From Chrysogorgia sp. JL179-B06 (taxonomy: Eukaryota > Cnidaria > Anthozoa > Scleralcyonacea > Chrysogorgiidae), in contig JAYKKM010000219.1 in assembly GCA_035772405.1 (NCBI GenBank), positions 62,001 to 126,000 on the forward strand: 64,000 nucleotides of DNA, written 5' to 3'. A program made the translations under genes and the position numbers. The notes under the pieces were generated by a model, which made no database searches, was not told the origin of the DNA, and worked only from the letters and a program-made list of their open reading frames with translations. Positions 25,851 through 40,606 of this stretch are shown here, one piece after another; position 1 is the first letter of the stretch; the number at the start of each line of letters is the position of its first letter.

Positions 25851-27058
25851 TGTATTTGCTCGTCATTGCCTTGTATTTGCTCGTCAATGCCTTGTATTTG
25901 CTCGTCATTGCCTTGTATTTGCTCATTGATGCCTTGTATTTGCTCGTCGATGCCTTGTATTTGTTCGTTTTAGCCTTGTATTTGCGCGTCAATGCCTTGT
26001 ATTTGCTCGTCAATGCCTTGTATTTGCTCGTCAATGCCTTGTATTTGCTCGTCAATGCCTTGTATTTGCTCGTCAATGCCTTGTATTTGCTATTCAATGC
26101 CTTGTATTTGCTATTCAGTGCCTTGTATTTGCTATTCAGTGCCTTGTATTTGCTATTCAATGCCTTGTATTTGCTATCCAATGCCTTGTATTTGCTCGTC
26201 AATGCCTTGTATTTGCTCGTCAATGCCTTGTATTTGCTCGTCATTGCCTTGTATTTGGTCATTGATGCCTTGTATTTGCTCTTCGATGCCTTGTATTTGC
26301 TCCTCAATGCCTTGTATTTGCTCGTTTGATGCCTTGTATTTGCTAGTCAATCGCTTGTATTTGCTAGTCGATGCCTTGTATTTGCTCGTCAATGCCTTGT
26401 ATTTGCTAGTCAATGCTTTGTATTTGCTCGTTGATGCCTTGTATTTGCTCGTCAATACCTTGTATTTGCTAGTCAATGCCTTGTATTTGCGCGTCAATGC
26501 CTTAAATTTGCTCGTCAATGCCTTGTATTTGCTCGTCAATGCCTTGTATTTGCTCGTCAATGCCTTGTATTTGCTATGCAATGCCTTGTATTTGCTATTC
26601 AATGCCTTGTATTTGCTATTCAATGCCTTGTATTTGCTATTTAATGCCTTGTTTTTGCTCGTTAATGCCTTGTATTTGCTCGTCATTGCCTTGTATTTGG
26701 TCGTTGATGCCTTGTATTTGCTCGTTGATGCCTTGTATTTGCTCGTCGATGCCTTGTATTTGTTCGTTTTAGCCTTGTATTTGCGCGTCAATGCCTTGTA
26801 TTTGCTCGTCAATGCCTTGTATTTGCTCGTCAATGCCTTGTATTTGCTCGTCAATGCCTTGTATTTGCTCGTCAATGCCTTGTATTTGCTATTCAATGCC
26901 TTGTATTTGCTATTCAGTGCCTTGTATTTGCTATTCAGTGCCTTGTATTTGCTAGTCAATGCCTTGTATTTGCACGTCAATGCCTTAAATTTGCTCGTCA
27001 AGGCTTTGTATTTGCTCGTCAATGCCTTGTATTTGCTCGTCAATGCCTTGTATTTGCT

Positions 27059-29198
27059 ATGCAATGCCTTGTATTTGCTATTCAATGCCTTGTATTTGCT
27101 ATTCAATGTTTGTATTTGCTCGTCAATGCCTTGTATTTGCTCGTCATTGCCTTGTATTTGGTCATTGATGCCTTGTATTTGCTCTTCGATGCCTTGTATT
27201 TGCTCGTCGATGCCTTGTATTTGCTAGTCAATCCCTTGTATTTGCTCGTCAATACCTTGTATTTGCTAGTCAATGCCTTGTATTTGCACGTTAATGCCTT
27301 AAATTTGCTCGTCAATGCCTTGTATTTGCTCGTCAATGCCTTGTATTTGCTCGTCAATGCCTTGTATTTGCTATGCAATGCCTTGTATTTGCTATTCAAT
27401 GCCTTGTATTTGCTATTCAATGTTTTGTATTTGCTCGTCAATGCCTTGTATTTGCTCGTCATTGCCTTGTATTTGGTCGTTGATGCCTTGTATTTGCTCG
27501 TCGATGCCTTGTATTTGTTCGTCACTGCCTTGTATTTGCTGGTCAATGCCTTGTATTTGCTCGTCAATGCCTTGTATTTGCTAGTCATTGCCTTGTATTT
27601 GCTCGTCAATGCCTTGTATTTGCTATTCAGTGCCTTGTATTTGCTCGTCAATGCCTTGTATTTGCTATTCAATGCCTTGTATTTGCTCGTCAATGCCTTG
27701 TATTTGCTCGTCAATGCCTTGTATTTGCTCGTCAGTGCCTTGTATTTGCTCGTCAATGCCTTGTATTTGCTCGTCAGTGCCTTGTATTTGCTCGTCAATG
27801 CCTTGTATTTGCTCGTCATTGCCTTGTATTTGCTCGTCGATGCCTTGTATTTGCTCGTCAATGCCTTGTATTTGCTCGTCAATGCCTTGTATTTGCTCGT
27901 CAATGCCTTGTATTTGCTCGTCAATGCCTTGTATTTGCTCGTCAATGCCTTGTATTTGCTATTCAATGCCTTGTATTTGCTATTCAGTGCCTTGTATTTG
28001 CTATTCAGTGCCTTGTATTTGCTAGTCAATGCCTTGTATTTGCACGTCAATGCCTTAAATTTGCTCGTCAAGGCTTTGTATTTGCTCGTCAATGCCTTGT
28101 ATTTGCTCGTCAATGCCTTGTATTTGCTATGCAATGCCTTGTATTTGCTATTCAATGCCTTGTATTTGCTATTCAATGTTTGTATTTGCTCGTCAATGCC
28201 TTGTATTTGCTCGTCATTGCCTTGTATTTGGTCATTGATGCCTTGTATTTGCTCTTCGATGCCTTGTATTTGCTCGTCCATGCCTTGTATTTGCTAGTCA
28301 ATCCCTTGTATTTGCTCGTCAATACCTTGTATTTGCTAGTCAATGCCTTGTATTTGCACGTCAATGCCTTAAATTTGCTCGTCAATGCCTTGTATTTGCT
28401 CGTCAATGCCTTGTATTTGCTCGTCAATGCCTTGTATTTGCTATGCAATGCCTTGTATTTGCTATTCAATGCCTTGTATTTGCTATTCAATGTTTTGTAT
28501 TTGCTCGTCAATGCCTTGTATTTGCTCGTCATTGCCTTGTATTTGGTCGTTGATGCCTTGTATTTGCTCGTCGATGCCTTGTATTTGTTCGTCACTGCCT
28601 TGTATTTGCTGGTCAATGCCTTGTATTTGCTCGTCAATGCCTTGTATTTGCTCGTCATTGCCTTGTATTTGCTCGTCAATGCCTTGTATTTGCTATTCAG
28701 TGCCTTGTATTTGCTCGTCAATGCCTTGTATTTGCTATTCAATGCCTTGTATTTGCTCGTCAATGCCTTGTATTTGCTCGTCAATGCCTTGTATTTGCTC
28801 GTCAGTGCCTTGTATTTGCTCGTCAATGCCTTGTATTTGCTCGTCATTGCCTTGTATTTGCTCGTCGATGCCTTGTATTTGCTCGTCGATGCCTTGTATT
28901 TGCTAGTCAATCCCTTGTATTTGCTCGTCAATACCTTGTATTTGCTAGTCAATGCCTTGTATTTGCACGCCAATGCCTTAAATTTGCTCGTCAAGGCCTT
29001 GTATTTGCTCGTCAATGCCTTGTATTTGCTCGTCAATGCCTTGTATTTGCTATGCAATGCCTTGTATTTGCTATTCAATGCCTTGTATTTGCTATTCAAT
29101 GTTTGTATTTGCTCGTCAATGCCTTGTATTTGCTCGTCATTGCCTTGTATTTGGTCATTGATGCCTTGTATTTGCTCGTCGATGCCTCGTATTTGCTA
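27059..29198. repeat. Second tandem pair of the 1,070-bp HOR
   Basis: Landmarks at 27059 and 28129 are 1,070 bp apart and match the pair at 20674 and 21744. The offset between pairs is 6,385 bp in both cases (304 x 21 plus 1), so a multi-kilobase block was copied as a unit. Confidence 0.8.
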
Positions 29199-30027
29199 GT
29201 CAATCCCTTGTATTTGCTAGTCAATGCCTTGTATTTGCACGTCAATGCCTTAAATTTGCTCGTCAAGGCCTTGTATTTGCTCGTCAATGCCTTGTATTTG
29301 CTCGTCAATGCCTTGTATTTGCTATGCAATGCCTTGTATTTGCTATTCAATGCCTTGTATTTGCTATTCAATGTTTGTATTTGCTCGTCAATGCCTTGTA
29401 TTTGCTCGTCATTGCCTTGTATTTGGTCATTGATGCCTTGTATTTGCTCTTCGATGCCTTGTATTTGCTCGTCGATGCCTTGTATTTGCTCGTCAATGCC
29501 TTGTATTTGCTCGTCAATGCCTTGTATTTGCTATGCAATGCCTTGTATTTGCTATTCAATGCCTTGTATTTGCTATTCAATGTTTTGTATTTGCTCGTCA
29601 ATGCCTTGTATTTGCTCGTCATTGCCTTGTATTTGGTCGTTGATGCCTTGTATTTGCTCGTCGATGCCTTGTATTTGTTCGTCACTGCCTTGTATTTGCT
29701 GGTCAATGCCTTGTATTTGCTCGTCAATGCCTTGTATTTGCTCGTCATTGCCTTGTATTTGCTCGTCAATGCCTTGTATTTGCTATTCAATGCCTTGTAT
29801 TTGCTCGTCAATGCCTTGTATTTGCTATTCAATGCCTTGTATTTGTTCGTCAATGTCTTGTATTTGCTCGTCAATGCCTTGTATTTGCTCGTCAACGCCT
29901 TGTATTTGCTCGTCAATGCCTTGTATTTGCTCGTCATTGCCTTGTATTTGGTCGTTGATGCCTTGTATTTGCTCGTCAATGCCTTGTATTTGCTCGTCAA
30001 TTCCTTGTATTTGCTCGTCAATGCCTT

Positions 30028-31574
30028 GTGTTTGCTCGTCAATGCCTTGTATTTGCTCGTCAATGCCTTGTATTTGCTCCTCAATGCCTTGTATTTGCTC
30101 GTCAATGCCTTGTATTTGCTCGTCAATGCCTTGTATTTGCTCGTCAATACCTTGTATTTGCTCGTCAATACCTTGTATTTGCTCGTCGATGCCTTGTATT
30201 TGCTCGTTGATGCCTTGTATTTGCTCGTCAAAGCATTGTATTTGCTCGTCAATGCCTTGTATTTGCTCGTCAATGCCTTGTATTTGCTCTCAATGCCTTG
30301 TATTTGCTCGTCAATGCCTTGTATTTGCTCGTCGATGCCTTGTATTTGCTCGTCAATGCCTTGTATTTTCTATGCAATGCCTTGTATTTGCTATTCAATG
30401 CCTTGTATTTGCTATTCAATGCCTTGTATTTGCTATTCAATGCCTTGTATTTGCTCGTCAATGCCTTGTATTTGTTCGTCAATGCCTTGTATTTGCTCGT
30501 CAATGCCTTGTATTTGCTCGTCAACGCCTTGTATTTGCTCGTCAATGCCTTGTATTTGCTCGTCATTGCCTTGTATTTGGTCGTTGATGCCTTGTATTTG
30601 CTCGTCAATGCCTTGTATTTGCTCGTCAATTCCTTGTATTTGCTCGTCAATGCCTTGTGTTTGCTCGTCAATGCCTTGTATTTGCTCGTCAATGCCTTGT
30701 ATTTGCTCCTCAATGCCTTGTATTTGCTCGTCAATGCCTTGTATTTGCTCGTCAATGCCTTGTATTTGCTCGTCAATACCTTGTATTTGCTCGTCAATAC
30801 CTTGTATTTGCTCGTCGATGCCTTGTATTTGCTCGTTGATGCCTTGTATTTGCTCGTCAAAGCATTGTATTTGCTCGTCAATGCCTTGTATTTGCTCGTC
30901 AATGCCTTGTATTTGCTCCTCAATGCCTTGTACTTGCTCGTCAATGCCTTGTGTTTGCTCGTCGATGCCTTGTATTTGCTCGTCAATGCCTTGTATTTTC
31001 TATGCAATGCCTTGTATTTGCTATTCAATGCCTTGTATTTGCTATTCAATGCCTTGTATTTGCTATTTAATGCCTTGTATTTGCTCGTCAATGCCTTGTA
31101 TTTGCTCGTCAATGCCTTGTATTTGCTCGTCAATAGCTTGTATTTGCTCGTCAATACCTTGTATTTGCTCGTCATTGCCTTGTATTTGCTCGTTGATGCC
31201 TTGTATTTGTTCGTCAATGCCTTGTATTTGCTCGTCAATGCCTTGTATTTGCTCGTCAACGCCTTGTATTTGCTCGTCAATGCCTTGTATTTGCTCGTCA
31301 TTGCCTTGTATTTGGTCGTTGATGCCTTGTATTTGCTCGTCAATGCCTTGTATTTGCTCGTCAATTCCTTGTATTTGCTCGTCAATGCCTTGTGTTTGCT
31401 CGTCAATGCCTTGTATTTGCTCGTCAATGCCTTGTATTTGCTCCTCAATGCCTTGTATTTGCTCGTCAATGCCTTGTATTTGCTCGTCAATGCCTTGTAT
31501 TTGCTCGTCAATACCTTGTATTTGCTCGTCAATACCTTGTATTTGCTCGTCGATGCCTTGTATTTGCTCGTTGA
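30028..31574. repeat. Thrice-repeated 183-bp variant block
   Basis: Identical 183-bp blocks marked by TGTTTGCTCG at the start and a CTCCTC monomer inside begin at 30028, 30657 and 31392, with spacings of 629 bp (30 x 21 minus 1) and 735 bp (35 x 21). A near-identical block begins at 18036 (CTCCTCAGTGCC instead of CTCCTCAATGCC). Confidence 0.8.
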
Positions 31575-34500
31575 TGCCTTGTATTTGCTCGTCAAAGCAT
31601 TGTATTTGCTCGTCAATGCCTTGTATTTGCTCGTCATTGCCTTGTATTTGCTCCTCAATGCCTTGTACTTGCTCGTCAATGCCTTGTGTTTGCTCGTCGA
31701 TGCCTTGTATTTGCTCGTCAATGCCTTGTATTTTCTATGCAATGCCTTGTATTTGCTATTCAATGCCTTGTATTTGCTATTCAATGCCTTGTATTTGCTA
31801 TTTAATGCCTTGTATTTGCTCGTTGATGCCTTGTATTTGCTCGTCATTGTCTTGTATTTGGTCGTTGATGCCTTGTATTTGCTCGTTGATGCCTTGTATT
31901 TGCTCGTCATTGCCTTGTATTTGTTCGTTGATGCCTTGTATTTGCTCGTCAATGCCTTGTATTTGCTCGTCAATGCCTTGTATTTGCTCGTCGATGCCTT
32001 GTATTTGCTCGTCAGTGCCTTGTATTTGCTATGCAATGCCTTGTATTTGCTATTCAATGCCTTGTATTTGCTATTCAATGCCTTGTATTTGCTATTTAAT
32101 GCCTTGTTTTTGCTCGTTAATGCCTTGTATTTGCTCGTCATTGCCTTGTATTTGGTCGTTGATGCCTTGTATTTGCTCGTTGATGCCTTGTATTTGCTCG
32201 TCGATGCCTTGTATTTGTTCGTCACCGCCTTGTATTTGCGCGTCAATGCCTTGTATTTGCTCGTCAATGCCTTGTATTTGCTCGTCAATGCCTTGTATTT
32301 GCTCGTCAATGCCTTGTATTTGCTCGTCAATGCCTTGTATTTGCTATTCAATGCCTTGTATTTGCTATTCAGTGCCTTGTATTTGCTATTCAGTGCCTTG
32401 TATTTGCTATTCAATGCCTTGTATTTGCTATCCAATGCCTTGTATTTGCTCGTCAATGCCTTGTATTTGCTCGTCAATGCCTTGTATTTGCTCGTCATTG
32501 CCTTGTATTTGGTCATTGATGCCTTGTATTTGCTCTTCGATGCCTTGTATTTGCTCCTCAATGCCTTGTATTTGCTCGTTTGATGCCTTGTATTTGCTAG
32601 TCAATCCCTTGTATTTGCTAGTCGATGCCTTGTATTTGCTCGTCAATGCCTTGTATTTGCTCGTCAACGCCTTGTATTTGCTCGTCAATGCCTTGTATTT
32701 GCTCGTCGATGCCTTGTATTTGCTCGTCAATGCCTTGTATTTTCTATGCAATGCCTTGTATTTGCTATTCAATGCCTTGTATTTGCTATTCAATGCCTTG
32801 TATTTGCTATTCAATGCCTTGTATTTGCTCGTTGATGCCTTGTATTTGCTCGTCATTGCCTTGTATTTGGTCGTTGATGCCTTGTATTTGCTCGTTGATG
32901 CCTTGTATTTGCTCGTCATTGCCTTGTATTTGTTCGTTGATGCCTTGTATTTGCTCGTCAATGCCTTGTATTTGCTCGTCAATTCCTTGTATTTGCTCGT
33001 CAATGCCTTGTATTTGCTCGTCAATGCCTTGTATTTGCTCGTCAATGCCTTGTATTTGCTCGTCGATGCCTTGTATTTGCTCGTCAGTGCCTTGTATTTG
33101 CTATGCAATGCCTTGTATTTGCTATTCAATGCCTTGTATTTGCTATTCAATGCCTTGTATTTGCTATTTAATGCCTTGTTTTTGCTCGTTAATGCCTTGT
33201 ATTTGCTCGTCATTGCCTTGTATTTGGTCGTTGATGCCTTGTATTTGCTCGTTGATGCCTTGTATTTGCTCGTCGATGCCTTGTATTTGTTCGTTTTAGC
33301 CTTGTATTTGCGCGTCAATGCCTTGTATTTGCTCGTCAATGCCTTGTATTTGCTCGTCAATGCCTTGTATTTGCTCGTCAATGCCTTGTATTTGCTCGTC
33401 AATGCCTTGTATTTGCTATTCAATGCCTTGTATTTGCTATTCAGTGCCTTGTATTTGCTATTCAGTGCCTTGTATTTGCTATTCAATGCCTTGTATTTGC
33501 TATCCAATGCCTTGTATTTGCTCGTCAATGCCTTGTATTTGCTCGTCAATGCCTTGTATTTGCTCGTCATTGCCTTCTATTTGGTCATTGATGCCTTGTA
33601 TTTGCTCTTCGATGCCTTGTATTTGCTCCTCAATGCCTTGTATTTGCTCGTTTGATGCCTTGTATTTGCTAGTCAATCCCTTGTATTTGCTAGTCGATGC
33701 CTTGTATTTGCTCGTCAATGCCTTGTATTTGCTAGTCAATGCCTTGTATTTGCTCGTTGATGCCTTGTATTTGCTCGTCAATACCTTGTATTTGCTAGTC
33801 AATGCCTTGTATTTGCGCGTCAATGCGTTAAATTTGCTATTCAATGCCTTGTATTTGCTATTCAATGCCTTGTATTTGCTCGTCAATGCCTTGTATTTGC
33901 TCGTCATTGCCTTGTATTTGGTCGTTGATGCCTTGTATTTGCTCGTTGATGCCTTGTATATGCTCGTCGATGCCTTGTATTTGGTCGTTGATGCCTTGTA
34001 TTTGCTCGTTGATGCCTTGTATATGCTCGTCGATGCCTTGTATTTGTTCGTCACTGCCTTGTATTTGCTCGTCAATGCCTTGTATTTGCTCGTCAATGCC
34101 TTGTATTTGCTCGTCAATGCCTTGTATTTGCTAGTCGATGCCTTGTATTTGCTCGTCAATACCTTGTATTTGCTAGTCAATGCCTTGTATTTGCGCGTCA
34201 ATGCCTTAACTTTGCTCGTCAATGCCTTGTATTTGCTCGTCAATGCCTTGTATTTGCTCGTCAATGCCTTGTATTTGCTATGCAATGCCTTGTATTTGCT
34301 ATTCAATGCCTTGTATTTGCTATTCAATGCCTTGTATTTGCTCGTCAATGCCTTGTATTTGCTCGTCATTGCCTTGTATTTGGTCGTTGATGCCTTGTAT
34401 TTGCTCGTTGATGCCTTGTATATGCTCGTCGATGCCTTGTATTTGTTCGTCACTGCCTTGTATTTGCTCGTCAATGCCTTGTATTTGCTCGTCAATGCCT

Positions 34501-36574
34501 TGTATTTGCTCGTCATTGCCTTGTATTTGCTCGTCAATGCCTTGTATTTGCTCGTCAATGCCTTGTGTTTGCTATTCAATGCCTTGTATTTGCTATTCAC
34601 TGCCTTGTATTTGCTATTCAGTGCCTTGTATTTGCTATTCAATGCCTTGTATTTGCTATCCAATGCCTTGTATTTGCTCGTCAATGCCTTGTATTTGCTC
34701 GTCAATGCCTTGTAATTGCTCGTCATTGCCTTGTATTTGGTCATTGATGCCTTGTATTTGCTCTTCGATGCCTTGTATTTGCTCGTCAATGCCTTGTATT
34801 TGCTCGTCGATGCCTTGTATTTGCTAGTCAATCCCTTGTATTTGCTAGTCGATGCCTTGTATTTGCTCGTCAATGCCTTGTATTTGCTAGTCAATGCCTT
34901 GTATTTGCTCGTTGATGCCTTGTATTTGCTCGTCAATACCTTGTATTTGCTAGTCAATGCCTTGTATTTGCGCGTCAATGCCTTAAATTTGCTCGTCAAT
35001 GCCTTGTATTTGCTCGTCAATGCCTTGTATTTTACTCGTCAATGCCTTGTATTTGCTATGCAATGCCTTGTATTTGCTATTCAATGCCTTGTATTTGCTA
35101 TTCAATGCCTTGTATTTGCTCGTCAATGCCTTGTATTTGCTCGTCATTGCCTTGTATTTGGTCGTTGATGCCTTGTATTTGCTCGTTGATGCCTTGTATA
35201 TGCTCGTCGATGCCTTGTATTTGTTCGTCACTGCCTTGTATTTGCTCGTCAATGCCTTGTATTTGCTCGTCAATGCCTTGTATTTGCTAGTCGATGCCTT
35301 GTATTTGCTCGTCAATGCCTTGTATTTGCTAGTCAATGCCTTGTATTTGCTCGTTGATGCCTTGTATTTGCTCGTCAATACCTTGTATTTGCTAGTCAAT
35401 GCCTTGTATTTGCGCGTCAATGCCTTAAATTTGCTCGTCAATACCTTGTATTTGCTCGTCAATGCCTTGTATTTGCTCGTCAATGCCTTGTATTTGCTCG
35501 TCAATGCCTTGTATTTGCTATGCAATGCCTTGTATTTGCTATTCAATGCCTTGTATTTGCTATTCAATGCCTTGTATTTGCTCGTCAATGCCTTGTATTT
35601 GCTCGTCATTGCCTTGTATTTGGTCGTTGATGCCTTGTATTTGCTCGTCGATGCCTTGTATATGCTCGTCGATGCCTTGTATTTGTTCGTCACTGCCTTA
35701 TATTTGCTCGTCAATGCCTTGTATTTGCTCGTCAATGCCTTGTATTTGCTCGTCATTGCCTTGTATTTGCTCGTCAATGCCTTGTATTTGCTCGTCAATG
35801 CCTTGTATTTGCTATTCAATGCCTTGTATTTGCTATTCAATGCCTTGTATTTGCTATTCAATGCCTTGTATTTGCTATTTAATGCCTTGTATTTGCTCGT
35901 TAATTCCTTGTCTTTGCTCGTCATTGCCTTGTATTTGGTCGTTGATGCCTTGTATTTGCTCGTTGATGCCTTGTATTTGCTCGTTGATGCCTTGTATTTG
36001 CTCGTCGATGCCTTGTATTTGTTCGTCACCGCCTTGTATTTGCGCGTCAATGCCTTGTATTTGCTCGTCAATGCCTTGTATTTGCTCGTCAATGCCTTGT
36101 GTTTGCTCGTCAATGCCTTGTATTTGCTCGTCAATGCCTTGTATTTGCTATTCAATGCCTTGTATTTGCTATTCAGTGCCTTGTATTTGCTATTCAGTGC
36201 CTTGTATTTGCTATTCAATGCCTTGTATTTGCTATCCAATGCCTTGTATTTGCTCGTCAATGCCTTGTATTTGCTCGTCAATGCCTTGTATTTGCTCGTC
36301 ATTGCCTTGTGTTTGGTCATTGATGCCTTGTATTTGCTCTTCGATGCCTTGTATTTGCTCGTCAATGCCTTGTATTTGCTCGTCGATGCCTTGTATTTGC
36401 TAGTCAATCCCTTGTATTTGCTAGTCGATGCCTTGTATTTGCTCGTCAATGCCTTGTATTTGCTAGTCAATGCCTTGTATTTGCTCGTTGATGCCTTGTA
36501 TTTGCTCGTCAATACCTTGTATTTGCTAGTCAATGCCTTGTATTTGCGCGTCAATGCCTTAAATTTGCTCGTCA

Positions 36575-39500
36575 ATGCCTTGTATTTGCTCGTCAATGCC
36601 TTGTATTTGCTTGTCAATGCCTTGTATTTGCTATGCAATGCCTTGTATTTGCTATTCAATGCCTTGTATTTGCTCGTCGATGCCTTGTATTTGCTTGTCG
36701 ATGCCTTGTATTTGCTCGTCGATGCCTTGTATTTGCTCGTCAATGCCTTGTATTTGCTCGTCAATGCCTTCTGTTTGCTCCTCAATGCCTTGTATTTGCT
36801 CGTCAATGCCTTGTATTTGCTCGTCAATGCCTTGTATTTGCTCGTCAATGCCTTGTATTTGCTCGTCAATGCCTTGTATTTGCTCGTCGATGCCTTGTAT
36901 TTGCTCGTCATTGCCTTGCATTTGGTCGTTGATGCCTTGTATTTGCTCGTCAATGCCTTGTATTTGCTCGTCATTGCCTTGTATTTGGTCGTTGATGCCT
37001 TGTATTTGGTCGTTGATGCCTTGTATTTGCTCGTCAATTCCTTGTATTTGCTCGTCAATGCCTTGTATTTGCTTGTCGATGCCTTGTATTTGCTCGTCGA
37101 TGCCTTGTATTTGCTCGTCAATGCCTTGTATTTGCTCGTCAATGCCTTCTGTTTGCTCCTCAATGCCTTGTATTTGCTCGTCAATGCCTTGTATTTGCTC
37201 GTCAATGCCTTGTATTTGCTCGTCAATTCCTTGTATTTGCTCGTCAATGCCTTGTATTTGCTCGTCGATGCCTTGTATTTGCTCGTCAATGCCTTGTATT
37301 TGCTATTCAATGCCTTGTATTTGCTATTCAATGCCTTGTATTTGCTCGTCAATGCCTTGTATTTGCTCGTCAATTCCTTGTATTTGCTCGTCAATGCCTT
37401 GTATTTGCTCGTCGATGCCTTGTATTTGCTCGTCAATGCCTTGTATTTGCTATTCAATGCCTTGTATTTGCTATTCAATGCCTTGTATTTGCTCGTCAAT
37501 GCCTTGTATTTGCTCGTCAATACCTTGTATTTGCTCGTTGATGCCTTGTATTTGCTCGTCGATGCCTTGTATTTGTTCGTCACCGCCTTGTATTTGCGCG
37601 TCAATGCCTTGTATTTGCTCGTCAATGCCTTGTATTTGCTCGTCAATGCCTTGTATTTGCTCGTCAATGCCTTGTATTTGCTCGTCAATGCCTTGTATTT
37701 GCTATTCAATGCCTTGTATTTGCTATTCAGTGCCTTGTATTTGCTATTCAGTGCCTTGTATTTGCTATTCAATGCCTTGTATTTGCTATCCAATGCCTTG
37801 TATTTGCTCGTCAATGCCTTGTATTTGCTCGTCAATGCCTTGTATTTGCTCGTCATTGCCTTGTGTTTGGTCATTGATGCCTTGTATTTGCTCGTCGATG
37901 CCTTGTATTTGCTAGTCAATCCCTTGTATTTGCTAGTCGATGCCTTGTATTTGCTCGTCAATGCCTTGTATTTGCTAGTCAATGCCTTGTATTTGCTCGT
38001 TGATGCCTTGTATTTGCTCGTCAATACCTTGTATTTGCTAGTCAATGCCTTGTATTTGCGCGTCAATGCCTTAAATTTGCTCGTCAATGCCTTGTATTTG
38101 CTCGTCAATGCCTTGTATTTGCTTGTCAATGCCTTGTATTTGCTATGCAATGCCTTGTATTTGCTATTCAATGCCTTGTATTTGCTCGTCAATGCCTTGT
38201 AGTTGCTTGTCGATGCCTTGTATTTGCTCGTCGATGCCTTGTATTTGCTCGTCAATGCCTTGTATTTGCTCGTCAATGCCTTCTGTTTGCTCCTCAATGC
38301 CTTGTATTTGCTCGTCAATGCCTTGTATTTGCTCGTCAATGCCTTGTATTTGCTCGTCAATGCCTTGTATTTGCTCGTCAATGCCTTGTATTTGCTCGTC
38401 GATGCCTTGTATTTGCTCGTCATTGCCTTGCATTTGGTCGTTGATGCCTTGTATTTGCTCGTCAATGCCTTGTATTTGCTCGTCATTGCCTTGTATTTGG
38501 TCGTTGATGCCTTGTATTTGGTCGTTGATGCCTTGTATTTGCTCGTCAATTCCTTGTATTTGCTCGTCAATGCCTTGTATTTGCTTGTCGATGCCTTGTA
38601 TTTGCTCGTCGATGCCTTGTATTTGCTCGTCAATGCCTTGTATTTGCTCGTCAATGCCTTCTGTTTGCTCCTCAATGCCTTGTATTTGCTCGTCAATGCC
38701 TTGTATTTGCTCGTCAATGCCTTGTATTTGCTCGTCAATGCCTTGTATTTGCTCGACAATGCCTTGTATTTGCTCGTCGATGCCTTGTATTTGCTCGTCA
38801 TTGCCTTGCATTTGGTCGTTGATGCCTTGTATTTGCTCGTCAATGCCTTGTATTAGCTCGTCATTGCCTTGTATTTGGTCGTTGATGCCTTGTATTTGGT
38901 CGTTGATGCCTTGTATTTGCTCGTCAATTCCTTGTATTTGCTCGTCAATGCCTTGTATTTGCTCGTCGATGCCTTGTATTTGCTCGTCAATGCCTTGTAT
39001 TTGCTATTCAATGCCTTGTATTTGCTATTCAATGCCTTGTATTTGCTCGTCAATGCCTTGTATTTGCTCGTCAATACCTTGTATTTGCTCGTCGATGCCT
39101 TGTATTTGCTCGTTGATGCCTTGTATTTGCTCGTCAGAGCAATGTATTTGCTCGTCAATGCTTTGTATTTGCTCGTCAATGCCTTGTATTTGCTTGTCGA
39201 TGCCTTGTATTTGCTCGTCAATGCCTTGTATTTGCTAGTCAATGCCTTGTATTTGCTCGTTGATGCCTTGTATTTGCTCGTCAATACCTTGTATTTGCTA
39301 GTCAATGCCTTGTATTTGCGCGTCAATGCCTTAAATTTGCTCGTCAATGCCTTGTATTTGCTCGTCAATGCCTTGTATTTGCTTGTCAATGCCTTGTATT
39401 TGCTATGCAATGCCTTGTATTTGCTATTCAATGCCTTGTATTTGCTCGTCAATGCCTTGTATTTGCTTGTCGATGCCTTGTATTTGCTCGTCGATGCCTT

Positions 39501-40606
39501 GTATTTGCTCGTCAATGCCTTGTATTTGCTCGTCAATGCCTTCTGTTTGCTCCTCAATGCCTTGTATTTGCTCGTCAATGCCTTGTATTTGCTCGTCAAT
39601 GCCTTGTATTTGCTCGTCAATGCCTTGTATTTGCTCGTCAATGCCTTGTATTTGCTCGTCGATGCCTTGTATTTGCTCGTCATTGCCTTGCATTTGGTCG
39701 TTGATGCCTTGTATTTGCTCGTCAATGCCTTGTATTTGCTCGTCATTGCCTTGTATTTGGTCGTTGATGCCTTGTATTTGGTCGTTGATGCCTTGTATTT
39801 GCTCGTCAATTCCTTGTATTTGCTCGTCAATGCCTTGTATTTGCTTGTCGATGCCTTGTATTTGCTCGTCGATGCCTTGTATTTGCTCGTCAATGCCTTG
39901 TATTTGCTCGTCAATGCCTTCTGTTTGCTCCTCAATGCCTTGTATTTGCTCGTCAATGCCTTGTATTTGCTCGTCAATGCCTTGTATTTGCTCGTCAATG
40001 CCTTGTATTTGCTCGACAATGCCTTGTATTTGCTCGTCGATGCCTTGTATTTGCTCGTCATTGCCTTGCATTTGGTCGTTGATGCCTTGTATTTGCTCGT
40101 CAATGCCTTGTATTAGCTCGTCATTGCCTTGTATTTGGTCGTTGATGCCTTGTATTTGGTCGTTGATGCCTTGTATTTGCTCGTCAATTCCTTGTATTTG
40201 CTCGTCAATGCCTTGTATTTGCTCGTCGATGCCTTGTATTTGCTCGTCAATGCCTTGTATTTGCTATTCAATGCCTTGTATTTGCTATTCAATGCCTTGT
40301 ATTTGCTCGTCAATGCCTTGTATTTGCTCGTCAATACCTTGTATTTGCTCGTCGATGCCTTGTATTTGCTCGTTGATGCCTTGTATTTGCTCGTCAGAGC
40401 AATGTATTTGCTCGTCAATGCTTTGTATTTGCTCGTCAATGCCTTGTATTTGCTTGTCGATGCCTTGTATTTGCTCGTCGATGCCTTGTATTTGCTCGTC
40501 AATGCCTTGTATTTGCTCGTCAATGCCTTGTGTTTGCTCCTCAATGCCTTGTATTTGCTCGTCAATGCCTTGTATTTGCTCGTCAATGCCTTGTATTTGC
40601 TCGTCA
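36575..40606. repeat. 1,512/1,260-bp higher-order repeat, three copies
   Basis: The same monomer series starts at 36575, 38087 and 39347, with offsets of 1,512 bp (72 monomers) and 1,260 bp (60 monomers). The last two copies share even rare variants: CTTCTGTTTGCTCC, GCATTTGGTCG, a CTCGACAATGCC monomer and TGTATTAGCTCG at about 38852 and 40112. That TTAG is one of the few changes that stops the otherwise open LYLLVNA frame. Confidence 0.85.
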
